This document shows, piece by piece, positions 1 through 8,056 of a stretch of DNA of 64,000 bases. Below the pieces are notes generated by a model. That model was not told the origin of the DNA. It saw only the letters and a program-made list of their open reading frames with translations, and did no database searches. A program made the translations under genes and the position numbers. The stretch spans positions 186,001 through 250,000 of the forward strand of contig NZ_JAASTZ010000001.1 of NCBI RefSeq assembly GCF_014322765.1. The letters are read 5' to 3'. Each line of letters opens with the position of its first letter. Position 1 is the stretch's first letter. The DNA is from Listeria immobilis (GTDB taxonomy: Bacteria > Bacillota > Bacilli > Lactobacillales > Listeriaceae).

Positions 1-37
1 TAAAAAATGAATTCTTTTTAGGAAAGGGGGTTAATTA

Positions 38-457
38 GTGAAACAATCCATCGTTCATATCGCTTTAGTTGTTAAAGATTATGATGAAGCTATTGCATTT
101 TATACACAAAAGTTAAATTTTGAATTAGTGGAGGATACCTATCAACCAGAACAAGATAAAAGATGGGTCGTGGTATCGCCACCTAATTCCACAGGGACAA
201 CAATGTTACTTGCGAGAGCTTCTAAACCAATACAAACTGATTTTATCGGTAATCAAGCAGGTGGTAGGGTCTTTTTGTTTTTAGGAACAGATGATTTTTA
301 CCGGGATTATAACGAAATGATAGAAAAAGGGATAGAGTTTGTAAGAGAGCCGAAAACGACAGAATACGGAGAAGTTGCAGTATTTAAGGATTTATATGGC
401 AATTTATGGGATTTAGTTCAGTTTTCAGAAGGGCACTTGATGAATAAACGAATATAA
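38..457 (+). CDS. VOC superfamily (glyoxalase/bleomycin-resistance fold) protein
   Basis: This is a 139-residue single-unit VOC protein. It opens with the typical beta-alpha-beta pattern HIALVVKDYDEAIAFYTQKL (residues 7-26) and closes with a second half ending VFKDLYGNLWDLVQ, where the final acidic and Gly-Asn-Leu-Trp residues are typical of the metal-site strand. The family includes lyases, dioxygenases and drug-binding proteins, so the substrate cannot be read from sequence. The start is GTG, placed by the strong AGGAAAGGGGG ribosome site just upstream. It converges on ltaS across a shared terminator. The upstream promoter lies outside the window. Confidence 0.8.
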   Translation: MKQSIVHIALVVKDYDEAIAFYTQKLNFELVEDTYQPEQDKRWVVVSPPNSTGTTMLLARASKPIQTDFIGNQAGGRVFLFLGTDDFYRDYNEMIEKGIEFVREPKTTEYGEVAVFKDLYGNLWDLVQFSEGHLMNKRI

Positions 458-471
458 AAAGTAACCCGATA

Positions 472-509
472 AAATAAGCGAGTCCCGAATAATCAGGGCT
501 CGCTTATTT
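472..509. terminator. Bidirectional terminator between the VOC gene and ltaS
   Basis: Stem AAATAAGCGAGTCC (472-485) pairs with GGGCTCGCTTATTT (496-509), with one G-T pair, and is flanked by T tracts on the right and A tracts on the left. The ltaS stop codon begins at 510-512, directly next to the hairpin. Confidence 0.85.
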
Positions 510-2474
510 TTATTTATTTTCTTCTGAATCAGTTGTTTTTTTCTTATTGTAATTGTATTTACTTGGATCTACTTTTTTGAATCCTTCAGGAGCATAGAAA
601 CGTAATAAATCGCCTTGTAAGACCGAATCAGAAAGTTCTAGCTCTTTTGATACTTTTTCTTTCGTGTCTTTCATTTCTTGCGTCTCTGTTGCAATAGGTT
701 CACCTGTTTGTTGATTATACATGTTACCACCAATCATGGAATAATTCGGAGTAATATAATCACCATTTCGGAAAGGAACTAATTGTTTATGATCTTCAGA
801 AAGTAAGTCTGTACCAAATTGCAAGTATTCTTTATTATCAATTCCAAGTAAATGGAGTAGCGTTGGTAGCAGATCCACTTGGCCACCATATTGTTCTTGA
901 ACGCCACCTTTAACACCAGGAACATGAATCATTAAAGGAACACGTTGAGCTTGAGCATTTTCAAAAGAGTTATAGTCTTTACCAAGAATTTTTGTCATTG
1001 CTTTTTCATGGTTATCAGAAATACCATAGTGATCACCATACATAATAATCACGGAATTATCATAAAGTCCGGATTTTTTCAAGTAATCAACAAAGCTTTT
1101 CACGGATTCATCTAGATAATGCGCTGTTTGGAAGTAAGTATCAACAGATGAATCACCAGTTGTCGCTGGAGCAATCGTCGCATCCTTCTCATCAATTGGA
1201 TAAGGGAAGTGATTGGTTAGTGTAATAAATTTGGTATAGAATGGTTGCGGTAGGGAAGACAGGTATTCTTCCGACTCTTGGAAGAACGGCTTATCTTTTA
1301 ATCCATAGTTAGAAACATCCGCCTCATTCATATCATAATAACTAGCATCAAAGAAATGGTCATAACCAAATTGTTTATAAATTTCGTCACGATTCCAGAA
1401 GCTCTTATAGTTACCGTGGAAAACGGCACTAGTGTAACCTTGTTGACCTAAAATAGCTGATGCTGATTCATATGTGTTTTGACCTTTTGTAGTAAAGGCA
1501 GAACCTTGAGCTAACCCATAAAGAGAATTCTCAAGCAACATTTCAGAATCGGCCGTCTTACCTTGTCCAGTTTGGTGGAAGAAGTTCGTAAAGCTTAGTG
1601 TATTTTGATCTTTAAAGAAAGAGTTAATAAACGGTGTGACTTCTTCGCCATTTAATTTATAATTCACTAAGAATTGTTGGAAACTTTCTAAATGAATATA
1701 AATAACGTTTTTGCCTTTTGCCTTACCATAATATTCTGGGTTTGGTGCGGCATATTTTGATTTTGTGTAATTTAGTACTTCAGTTACATCGCTACTGTCA
1801 GCAAGTGCTCGCTGCGTGGATGATTCTGTACTTTTCACTGCATCATAAATTTGGTAGTTAGTCATACCAAGATATTTTACAATATAGTTTCTATCGAATG
1901 TTCTAGTTAATAATTGTGGACGATCAATTTCAGCTAATCCTAAGTTTGCGAAGAACATTGCAATACCAAGAGTTAGTACACCAACCACTTTTCTTGCGCG
2001 AATACGAGCGGATTTATCAGGTTTTACAAAGCGGAAAGCAAGTAGCGCAATTAATAGCACAATATCTACAAAGTAAATTATATCGTGCCAGCTAAGTAAA
2101 GCAGTGATACTACTACCCATATCACCCATGTTTTGCATTTGTTTTGGATTAAGATTCGGAAGTGTAATAAAATCACTAAAGAATCTGTAGTAAACTATGT
2201 TCGCGTAAAGAATAAAAGTCATTAGGAAATCAATAACGATAATCCAAATAAACGAACGACGTCCCTTAGCAAAAAGTGCAAGGCCAAGGAAAAATATAGC
2301 CCCACTTAAAGGATTTATAAACAGCAAAATTTGCTGCATAAGATTTTCAATACCTAATTTAAATTCCATTTGATATGCAATATACGTTTTTAGCCAATAC
2401 AGAATGACGGCTAGAACAAAAAATCCATAATTCTTGCTTAAAAACGTTTGGATTTTTATTTTCCAATCCTTCAT
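510..2474 (-). CDS. ltaS: Lipoteichoic acid synthase (polyglycerolphosphate polymerase)
   Basis: The 654-residue protein has about five N-terminal membrane helices (residues ~15-180) followed by an extracellular sulfatase/alkaline-phosphatase-type domain. The catalytic threonine is T307 in GQGKTADSE. Metal-binding signatures are HLESFQ near 261-266 and the downstream GDHYGISD. An ALA at 223-225 lies where LtaS proteins are cut by signal peptidase. The family transfers glycerolphosphate from phosphatidylglycerol to build the lipoteichoic acid chain on the outer membrane face. Length and domain order are standard. The gene is monocistronic, with an upstream sigma-A-like promoter (about 2587-2614) and a terminator immediately after the stop. 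Listeria has a second LtaS-like primase elsewhere, but the catalytic and membrane features here fit the synthase. Confidence 0.95.
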   Translation of the reverse strand: MKDWKIKIQTFLSKNYGFFVLAVILYWLKTYIAYQMEFKLGIENLMQQILLFINPLSGAIFFLGLALFAKGRRSFIWIIVIDFLMTFILYANIVYYRFFSDFITLPNLNPKQMQNMGDMGSSITALLSWHDIIYFVDIVLLIALLAFRFVKPDKSARIRARKVVGVLTLGIAMFFANLGLAEIDRPQLLTRTFDRNYIVKYLGMTNYQIYDAVKSTESSTQRALADSSDVTEVLNYTKSKYAAPNPEYYGKAKGKNVIYIHLESFQQFLVNYKLNGEEVTPFINSFFKDQNTLSFTNFFHQTGQGKTADSEMLLENSLYGLAQGSAFTTKGQNTYESASAILGQQGYTSAVFHGNYKSFWNRDEIYKQFGYDHFFDASYYDMNEADVSNYGLKDKPFFQESEEYLSSLPQPFYTKFITLTNHFPYPIDEKDATIAPATTGDSSVDTYFQTAHYLDESVKSFVDYLKKSGLYDNSVIIMYGDHYGISDNHEKAMTKILGKDYNSFENAQAQRVPLMIHVPGVKGGVQEQYGGQVDLLPTLLHLLGIDNKEYLQFGTDLLSEDHKQLVPFRNGDYITPNYSMIGGNMYNQQTGEPIATETQEMKDTKEKVSKELELSDSVLQGDLLRFYAPEGFKKVDPSKYNYNKKKTTDSEENK

Positions 2475-2586
2475 GAAACACCTCTCCTACACACTATTTA
2501 CTTAATTTATTTGTTTTTTGAGAATGAAAAAAGAAGCTGTATATATTAAAAAATAATTCTTACCATACAGCACCCACTTTAACATA

Positions 2587-2614
2587 ATTCTAACACAAGA
2601 TTAATAAAAGGCAA
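2587..2614 (-). promoter_or_regulatory. Putative sigma-A promoter of ltaS
   Basis: Read on the minus strand, TTGCCT (2614-2609) and TAGAAT (2592-2587) are separated by 16 bp. This gives a leader of about 105 nt before the ltaS start, containing a 7-bp stem (2565-2571 with 2536-2542) followed by a T-rich tract. Confidence 0.55.
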
Positions 2615-2662
2615 GTTATAACATATCCGACTCAAGTATGAATTTAGCTGAAATAGGCTGAT

Positions 2663-2692
2663 TTTACTAGGTGTAAAAAGCCATTTTATAAT
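2663..2692 (+). promoter_or_regulatory. Putative sigma-A promoter of the alkyladenine glycosylase gene
   Basis: TTTACT at 2663-2668 and a perfect TATAAT at 2687-2692 are separated by 18 bp, 41 bp upstream of the ATG. Confidence 0.55.
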
Positions 2693-2732
2693 GGATTTCT
2701 GTTAAAATAAGAAGAAAACATAGAGGTGAAAA

Positions 2733-3356
2733 ATGAAACCGATTATTTCTAAAGATTTCTTTAAGAATAAAACAACGATCGAATTAGCACGAGATGTTCT
2801 TGGTTTGCGTTTAGTTCATCTAACATGCGATGGGATACTTTCGGGCTATATTGTCGAAACAGAAGCATATTTAGGAGCGACCGATATGGCAGCACACAGT
2901 TTTCAAAACCTTAAAACGAAGCGAACTGCTATTATGTTTCAATCTGCTGGTGCGATTTATATGTATCAAATGCACCGGCAAGTATTGCTTAATTTTATTA
3001 CGATGAACGAAGGCATTCCAGAAGCTATTTTAATTCGAGCAATCGAACCAGATGAATTAGCCATACAGCGAATGGAGCAAAATAGACACGGAAAAACAGG
3101 TATAGAATTAACTAATGGTCCTGGGAAAATGACACAAGCGTTAGGATTAAGTATGCAAGATTATGGGAAAACACTTTTTAATAGCAATATTTGGTTGGAA
3201 GAAGCGAAAACACCACATTCAATAGAAGCAACTAATCGAATTGGTATACCAAATAAAGGTATTGCAACATATTACCCGCTGCGATTTACTGTGAATGGCA
3301 GCCCATATATTTCCGCTCAAAGAAAAAAATCTGTATCTGCTAAAATTTGGCAATAA
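2733..3356 (+). CDS. 3-methyladenine (alkyladenine) DNA glycosylase, AAG/MPG family
   Basis: This 207-residue protein matches the AAG fold. [16 protein letters not shown] (about residues 41-56) holds the catalytic glutamate and the conserved A-H-S. It is followed by the [14 protein letters not shown] stretch and the [12 protein letters not shown] motif near residue 130. The family removes alkylated and deaminated purines to begin base excision repair. The ATG is preceded by GAGGTGAAAA. Length is typical of bacterial members. It lies between divergent ltaS and downstream srtA with no obvious functional link. Confidence 0.93.
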   Translation: MKPIISKDFFKNKTTIELARDVLGLRLVHLTCDGILSGYIVETEAYLGATDMAAHSFQNLKTKRTAIMFQSAGAIYMYQMHRQVLLNFITMNEGIPEAILIRAIEPDELAIQRMEQNRHGKTGIELTNGPGKMTQALGLSMQDYGKTLFNSNIWLEEAKTPHSIEATNRIGIPNKGIATYYPLRFTVNGSPYISAQRKKSVSAKIWQ

Positions 3357-3410
3357 ATTTACAAATTTGTCACAGATGCGTTATATTTTTTGAATTATTA
3401 TTAATATTCT

Positions 3411-3439
3411 TTGCGTCAAGAGGATGGCTACTATATAAT
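3411..3439 (+). promoter_or_regulatory. Putative sigma-A promoter of srtA
   Basis: TTGCGT (3411-3416) and TATAAT (3434-3439) are spaced by 17 bp and lie 24 bp before the srtA start codon. Confidence 0.6.
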
Positions 3440-3463
3440 AAAATAGTTACAAGGAGGAATTAT

Positions 3464-4132
3464 ATGTTAAAGAAAACAATTGCTATAATTATTTTAGTTA
3501 TCGGTTTACTATTGATTTTTTCCCCATTCATTAAAAATGGTATTGTGAAATATTTAAGTGGACACGAAACAATCGAACAATATCAACCAGAAGACATTAA
3601 GAAAAATAATGATAAGGAAGCTACATTCGATTTTGAAAGTGTGCAACTTCCATCGATGACATCTGTTGTCAAAGGTGCAACGAATTATGATAAAGATGCC
3701 GTTGTTGGATCTATCGCTGTTCCTTCTGTTGATGTAAATTTACTTGTTTTTAAAGGTACAAATACAGCTAATTTACTTGCAGGAGCGACTACAATGCGCC
3801 CTGATCAAGTTATGGGGAAAGGTAATTATCCGCTTGCTGGACACCATATGCGAGATGAATCGATGCTTTTTGGTCCGGTGATGAAAATTAAAGAGGGCGA
3901 CAAAATCTATTTGACTGATTTAGAAAATTTATATGAATATGAAGTAACGGAAACAAAAACAATTGATGAGACAGAGGTTAGCGTTATTGATGAAACAAAA
4001 GATGCCAGAATCACATTGATAACTTGTGATAAACCTACAGAAACTACAAAACGATTTGTAGCAGTTGGCGAATTGCAAAAAACTGAAAAACTAACAAAAG
4101 AGCTTGAAAGTAAATATTTTCCGAATAAATAA
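3464..4132 (+). CDS. srtA: Class A sortase
   Basis: This is a 222-residue housekeeping sortase with one N-terminal membrane anchor (residues 4-24) and an extracellular beta-barrel. The catalytic triad is visible as H127 (AGHHM), C188 (TLITC) and R197 (TTKRF). It joins LPXTG surface proteins, including internalins in pathogenic Listeria, to the peptidoglycan precursor. The start is the ATG at 3464 with a near-perfect AAGGAGG; the open frame extends further upstream but without a usable ribosome site. No LPXTG substrate gene is adjacent. Confidence 0.97.
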   Translation: MLKKTIAIIILVIGLLLIFSPFIKNGIVKYLSGHETIEQYQPEDIKKNNDKEATFDFESVQLPSMTSVVKGATNYDKDAVVGSIAVPSVDVNLLVFKGTNTANLLAGATTMRPDQVMGKGNYPLAGHHMRDESMLFGPVMKIKEGDKIYLTDLENLYEYEVTETKTIDETEVSVIDETKDARITLITCDKPTETTKRFVAVGELQKTEKLTKELESKYFPNK

Positions 4133-4135
4133 ATG

Positions 4136-4176
4136 AACCTCCTAACCGAAATCATGTTTCTGTTAGGGGGTTTTTG
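4136..4176 (+). terminator. Terminator of srtA
   Basis: AACCTCCTAAC (4136-4146) pairs with GTTAGGGGGTT (4162-4172) with one wobble, followed by TTTTTG. Confidence 0.8.
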
Positions 4177-4224
4177 TTTACAGATAAAATGAAGATAAGA
4201 TTACTTTCTTAAAGATTTTTTTAG

Positions 4225-4373
4225 TTATTTTTTGTCCTTACTTGCTTTTATTAATGCATCATAAGATTTGCGAATTCATCATAATTTTTTATCGTATTAA
4301 GTGATTTCATTAGTTGTCTGCGCATATATTCATTGCCGACATTTTGAATTTGTTCTTTTGCTTGATTTAACAT
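4225..4373 (-). pseudogene. Small ORF of 40 codons, possibly frameshifted from about 48
   Basis: On the minus strand an ATG at 4373 follows an excellent AAGGAG with 7-nt spacing. It encodes a 40-residue charged peptide (MLNQAKEQIQNVGNEYMRRQ at the start) ending at 4251-4253. In the next frame the same DNA continues as RKSYDALIKASKDKK and stops at 4225-4227. A single missing base near 4268 would therefore fuse both parts into one protein of about 48 residues. The opening is predicted to be a helix. I do not recognise the family. It may be a real short protein, a decayed gene, or chance. The stretch 4177-4583 otherwise holds only spacer and the region upstream of the next gene. Confidence 0.4.
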
Positions 4374-4583
4374 ATATTAGCTCCTTCTTTAAGATACCCA
4401 TAGTGTAGCATTAAAATGAAGAAGTTTTAGAAAATGGATAAAAGATTATAATTAGGAGGGATTTAGCCTGTTTTTAGCATTTGTATCCTTTGTTCGTGGC
4501 TTTTTTTCTGGATGATTTCTCCTTTCATTCTAAATGTTGTATCATATGAATAGAGGTTTATTTTGAGAAAGGAAGTGCCAGTG

Positions 4584-5315
4584 ATGAAACTAACGGTTTT
4601 TGGCCATTGGGGTGGATATCCAGTAGCAAATGAAGGGACATCCAGCTACTTGCTAGAGGAAAATGGATTTAAATTATTAATTGATGTGGGGGCAAGTGCT
4701 GTTTCTATTATGCAAAACTATATTGACCCAGATGATATTGATGCGGCGATAATTTCTCACTATCATCCAGATCATGTAGCAGATGTTGGGATTTTACAGC
4801 ATATTCGATTATTATCACAAAAAAAAGAAAAACCACCAATTCTTCCTATTTATGGGCATAGAGAGGATGAACGCGGTTATTCTTATTTAGAGATGTCAAA
4901 TGTTACTAAAGCGATAGAGTATAAAGAAGATGACGAGCTAGAAATTGGACCTTTTAAAGTAACTTTCTTAAAAACTATTCATCCAGTTGTTTGCTATGCA
5001 ATGCGTATAGAAGCAGCAGGAAAAGTTTTTGTATACACCGCAGATAGTGCTTACCAAGATAGCTTTATTTCTTTTTCAAAAGATGCTGATTTACTTGTTG
5101 CAGATACAAATTTTTTCCAGGAACTGGCTGGAAAAACCAAAGTGCACATGGCAAGTATTGAAGTGGCGAAAATTGCCAAAGAAGCAAATGTAAAATCATT
5201 ACTCCTTAGTCATTTACCAGAAGTTGGCGATTTGGAAGAGTTAAAAGCAGAAGCATCCGCGATTTATAACGGAGAAATAGCACTTGCTTCAAAAGGATTT
5301 ACTAAAACTTTTTAA
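4584..5315 (+). CDS. yhfI: YhfI-like metallo-beta-lactamase-fold hydrolase
   Basis: This 243-residue MBL-fold protein has the metal motif HYHPDH (H59, H61, D63, H64). The later ligands appear in YTADSAYQD (Asp) and LLLSHLPE (His). It resembles RNase Z-like hydrolases of the YhfI group, whose substrate is not established. I chose the ATG at 4584 because AAGGAAG lies 8 nt upstream; a TTG at 4563 in the same frame is less likely. It sits directly before the lipoate ligase gene, as yhfI precedes lplJ in Bacillus subtilis, so an operon is likely. Confidence 0.85.
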   Translation: MKLTVFGHWGGYPVANEGTSSYLLEENGFKLLIDVGASAVSIMQNYIDPDDIDAAIISHYHPDHVADVGILQHIRLLSQKKEKPPILPIYGHREDERGYSYLEMSNVTKAIEYKEDDELEIGPFKVTFLKTIHPVVCYAMRIEAAGKVFVYTADSAYQDSFISFSKDADLLVADTNFFQELAGKTKVHMASIEVAKIAKEANVKSLLLSHLPEVGDLEELKAEASAIYNGEIALASKGFTKTF

Positions 5316-5338
5316 TATAGAAGAAAAGGGGTAGGGGC

Positions 5339-6334
5339 ATGTATTTTGTAGATAATAATAATGAAAAAGATCCACGTATTAATTTAGCAGTGGAGGAATT
5401 TATTTTAACGGAATTACAATTAGATGAGCCAGTGCTGTTATTTTATATTAACAAACCGTCCATTATCATTGGAAGAAACCAAAATACGGTAGAAGAAATT
5501 GACACGGAGTACGTTCAAAAAAATGATGTAATAGTTGTTCGTAGACTTTCAGGTGGTGGGGCAGTTTATCATGATGAAGGTAATTTGAATTTTAGTTTTA
5601 TTACTAAGGATGATGGAGAGTCTTTCCATAATTTTGCCAAATTCACACAACCAATTGTTGAAGCGTTAAAACGTCTAGGAGTAAACGCTGAGTTAAAAGG
5701 TAGAAATGATTTACTAATTGATGGGTTTAAAGTCTCTGGTAATGCCCAGTTTGCTACAAAAGGAAAGATGTTCTCTCATGGGACGCTGATGTACAATCTA
5801 AATATTGATAATGTCGTTGCATCATTAAAACCACGAAAAGATAAGATTGAATCAAAAGGAATTAAGTCAGTTCGCAGTCGGGTAGCTAATATTTCTGATT
5901 TTATGGACCAAGATATGACTACAGAGGAATTTCGTGATTTATTGCTTCTTTATATTTTCGGTGTAGATAAAGTGGAAGATGTAAAAGAGTATAAACTAAC
6001 AGAGGCTGATTGGGAGAAAATCCGAGAAATATCGGCTAAGCGTTACGGAAACTGGGATTGGAACTATGGGAAATCACCAAAATTTGATTTAGAGCGAACA
6101 AAGCGTTTTCCAGTTGGATCCATAGATATACGGTTAAATGTCCAAAAAGGAGTAATTACAGCTATTAAAATTTTTGGAGATTTCTTTGGTGTTAAAGATG
6201 TAGCAGAAATCGAACAAAAATTGCTACATGCCACATATAAGCGAGAAGCATTGGAAGAAGCGCTAGCAGATGTAGAAATAAAATCCTATTTTGGAAATGT
6301 AACAAAAGACGAATTTTTAGACTTACTATATTAA
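5339..6334 (+). CDS. lplA: Lipoate-protein ligase A
   Basis: This 331-residue ligase has the BPL/LplA catalytic domain with RRLSGGGAVYHDEGNLNFS (from residue 68) and the substrate lysine in GFKVSGNAQF (K131), plus the C-terminal accessory domain expected for the two-domain form. It activates free lipoate with ATP and transfers it to E2 and GcvH subunits. In L. monocytogenes the equivalent LplA1 is needed for growth in host cytosol (established knowledge, by homology). It starts 23 bp after the MBL gene and is followed by a strong bidirectional terminator. Confidence 0.95.
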   Translation: MYFVDNNNEKDPRINLAVEEFILTELQLDEPVLLFYINKPSIIIGRNQNTVEEIDTEYVQKNDVIVVRRLSGGGAVYHDEGNLNFSFITKDDGESFHNFAKFTQPIVEALKRLGVNAELKGRNDLLIDGFKVSGNAQFATKGKMFSHGTLMYNLNIDNVVASLKPRKDKIESKGIKSVRSRVANISDFMDQDMTTEEFRDLLLLYIFGVDKVEDVKEYKLTEADWEKIREISAKRYGNWDWNYGKSPKFDLERTKRFPVGSIDIRLNVQKGVITAIKIFGDFFGVKDVAEIEQKLLHATYKREALEEALADVEIKSYFGNVTKDEFLDLLY

Positions 6335-6336
6335 AA

Positions 6337-6376
6337 AAACGGAAAGTACGGTTTTATCACGTACTTTCCGTTTTTA
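6337..6376. terminator. Bidirectional terminator, lplA and VTT-family gene
   Basis: AAACGGAAAGTACG (6337-6350) pairs with CGTACTTTCCGTTT (6360-6373) around a 9-nt loop, with T tracts on both strands. The minus-strand gene stops at 6374-6376. Confidence 0.9.
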
Positions 6377-6979
6377 TGTTAGATTTTTTCCAGACATCCA
6401 GTGTTCCAGGCGTTTTCCAATAAACCAAAGAATGACCACTGAAACAATTAAAATAGCTAATTTAAGCGGTTGATGAATTAAATCCATAAAATCATAGCCG
6501 ATATAACTAATCGCAAAAACTTTGACCATTTTTCCGCCAATAAGCGCAAGAACAAATTGATAAACTTTTATTTTAGAAAGCCCGGCCACAATATTAACCG
6601 CAGAAGAAGGTGTAAAAGGCATCACTAGCAAAATAAAAATAGGACTAAAACCATGCCGATCTATCCACTCCATCACGCGCTTGATTTGTTTATGCCCTGA
6701 AATAAAACGTAGAAAGCGTGTTTGGCCAAACTTTCGTGCAAGAAAAAAGACACATAAGCTACCGGCTATTGCTGCTGTAACTGAAATCACAAATCCACCA
6801 AGTAGACCATAAGCATTCACATTAACAACCACAAATAAAATAAACGGTAAAAAAGGTAAAAATGCTTCAATAAATGGTAAGAGAAAAGCTAAAAGTGGTC
6901 CTAAATTCCGATACTCACTTAGCCAGTACATTAAGTTATCATATGAAAAGAAATTCATCATATCCTGCCAAAAATTCAT
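6374..6979 (-). CDS. TVP38/TMEM64 (VTT/DedA-like) family membrane protein
   Basis: The protein has 201 residues with four to five hydrophobic segments and the VTT-domain signature. This includes the re-entrant LPFIEAFLPFLPF stretch (about 35-47), the GSLCVFFLARKFG segment and the conserved FILLVMPFTPSSAVNIVAGLS (about 115-135). Related proteins act as phospholipid scramblases or membrane-homeostasis factors; the substrate here is unknown. The start is ATG with GGAGGCTTCTTT upstream. It is a single gene between two terminators. Confidence 0.8.
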   Translation of the reverse strand: MNFWQDMMNFFSYDNLMYWLSEYRNLGPLLAFLLPFIEAFLPFLPFILFVVVNVNAYGLLGGFVISVTAAIAGSLCVFFLARKFGQTRFLRFISGHKQIKRVMEWIDRHGFSPIFILLVMPFTPSSAVNIVAGLSKIKVYQFVLALIGGKMVKVFAISYIGYDFMDLIHQPLKLAILIVSVVILWFIGKRLEHWMSGKNLT

Positions 6980-7063
6980 AAAGAAGCCTCCATATTCTCT
7001 AACAGCTTACTTTATTTTCTCATATTAATTTGATAAATAGTTAATAAAACAACTTGAAAATGA

Positions 7064-7092
7064 TAAAAAACCTAGCATTAAGCCAGGAGTTT
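7064..7092 (-). terminator. Terminator of the GT2 glycosyltransferase operon
   Basis: On the minus strand CTCCTGGC and GCTAGG form a short stem (7071-7076 with 7082-7087, one G-T pair) followed by TTTTTT (7070-7065). Confidence 0.65.
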
Positions 7093-7101
7093 TATCAATC
7101 A

Positions 7102-8043
7102 TTATTTAGAAAAACCATTTTCTTCTTCTATAATATAGAGTGGACGGTCCTTTACTTCATCATATATCCGACCAATATATTCACCAATTAAGCCAAGGAT
7201 AAATAGAATGATACCACCAAATACAAGTTGTAAAATGATAATAGAAGTCCAACCGGTTAATGTTGTATTTGTAAAGAATTTTTGAAAAAGAACAATGAGT
7301 GAATATACAAATCCAATAAAAGCAGTAATGACACCTAGATAACTAGCCAGTTTTAAAGGACGATAAGAAAAAGATGTAATTCCATCAATGGAAAGTTTAA
7401 TCATTTTTTGGAGAGGATACTTTGTTTCTCCGGCTGCGCGTTCATCACGTTCATAATGAATCGCTGTTTGTTTAAATCCAAGCCAACTTACCTGACCGCG
7501 AACGAAAGGATTTTTTTCATGTAGGCTGGCTAATTCTCGGCAAACTTGCGCATCCATCAGACGGAAATCACCAGTATCTACAGGAATATTTATATCTGTT
7601 AATTTACTTAAAATACGGTAAAAAAGAGAAGCTGATTGTTTTTTAAAGAAAGTTTCCCCATTCCGTTTGATACGCTGGGCATAAACCACTTGGTAACCTT
7701 CCTTCCATTTTTCTACCATTTGAATAATTAATTCTGGAGGGTCTTGTAGATCTGCATCAATAACAACCACCGCTTTACCACTTGCATAATTTGCTCCTGC
7801 CGTAATCGCGATTTGGTGACCAAAGTTTCTTGAAAAGTGAAGCGCCTTAACGCAATTATCCTTACTGCTTAATTTTTGTAAGATACTCCTTGTTAAATCC
7901 TTACTTCCATCATTTACAAAAATAATTTCGTATGTTCCGGCGAGAGACTGCATCACTTTAGTAAGTCTTTGATAAGTTTTTACTAATACTTCCTTTTCAT
8001 TAAAAACAGGAACTATACAAGAAAAATCAATATCTTTATTCAT
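7102..8043 (-). CDS. GT2 family polyprenyl-phosphate glycosyltransferase (YkcC/GtrB-like, GtlA candidate)
   Basis: The 313-residue protein has an N-terminal GT2 domain: CIVPVFNEKE (9-18), FVNDGSKD, and the DXD motif D96-A-D98 followed by LQDPPE. Two C-terminal membrane helices (about 228-250 and 262-285) follow. This layout is that of enzymes loading a sugar on undecaprenyl phosphate on the cytoplasmic face. In L. monocytogenes the protein I recall at this position, GtlA, supplies the sugar for lipoteichoic acid glycosylation. The ATG at 8043 is preceded by AAGGA at 10 nt; a GTG at 8052 is too close to that site. The gene begins 13 bp after the ArnT-like gene, which may use its lipid-linked sugar. 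Confidence 0.85.
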   Translation of the reverse strand: MNKDIDFSCIVPVFNEKEVLVKTYQRLTKVMQSLAGTYEIIFVNDGSKDLTRSILQKLSSKDNCVKALHFSRNFGHQIAITAGANYASGKAVVVIDADLQDPPELIIQMVEKWKEGYQVVYAQRIKRNGETFFKKQSASLFYRILSKLTDINIPVDTGDFRLMDAQVCRELASLHEKNPFVRGQVSWLGFKQTAIHYERDERAAGETKYPLQKMIKLSIDGITSFSYRPLKLASYLGVITAFIGFVYSLIVLFQKFFTNTTLTGWTSIIILQLVFGGIILFILGLIGEYIGRIYDEVKDRPLYIIEEENGFSK

Positions 8044-8056
8044 ACTACACACATCC

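Noticed and set aside
3347-3463. N-terminal extension of the srtA frame beginning at 3347
   Set aside because: It lacks a ribosome site, overlaps the glycosylase gene end, and would hide the sortase membrane anchor behind unrelated residues; the ATG at 3464 has AAGGAGG.
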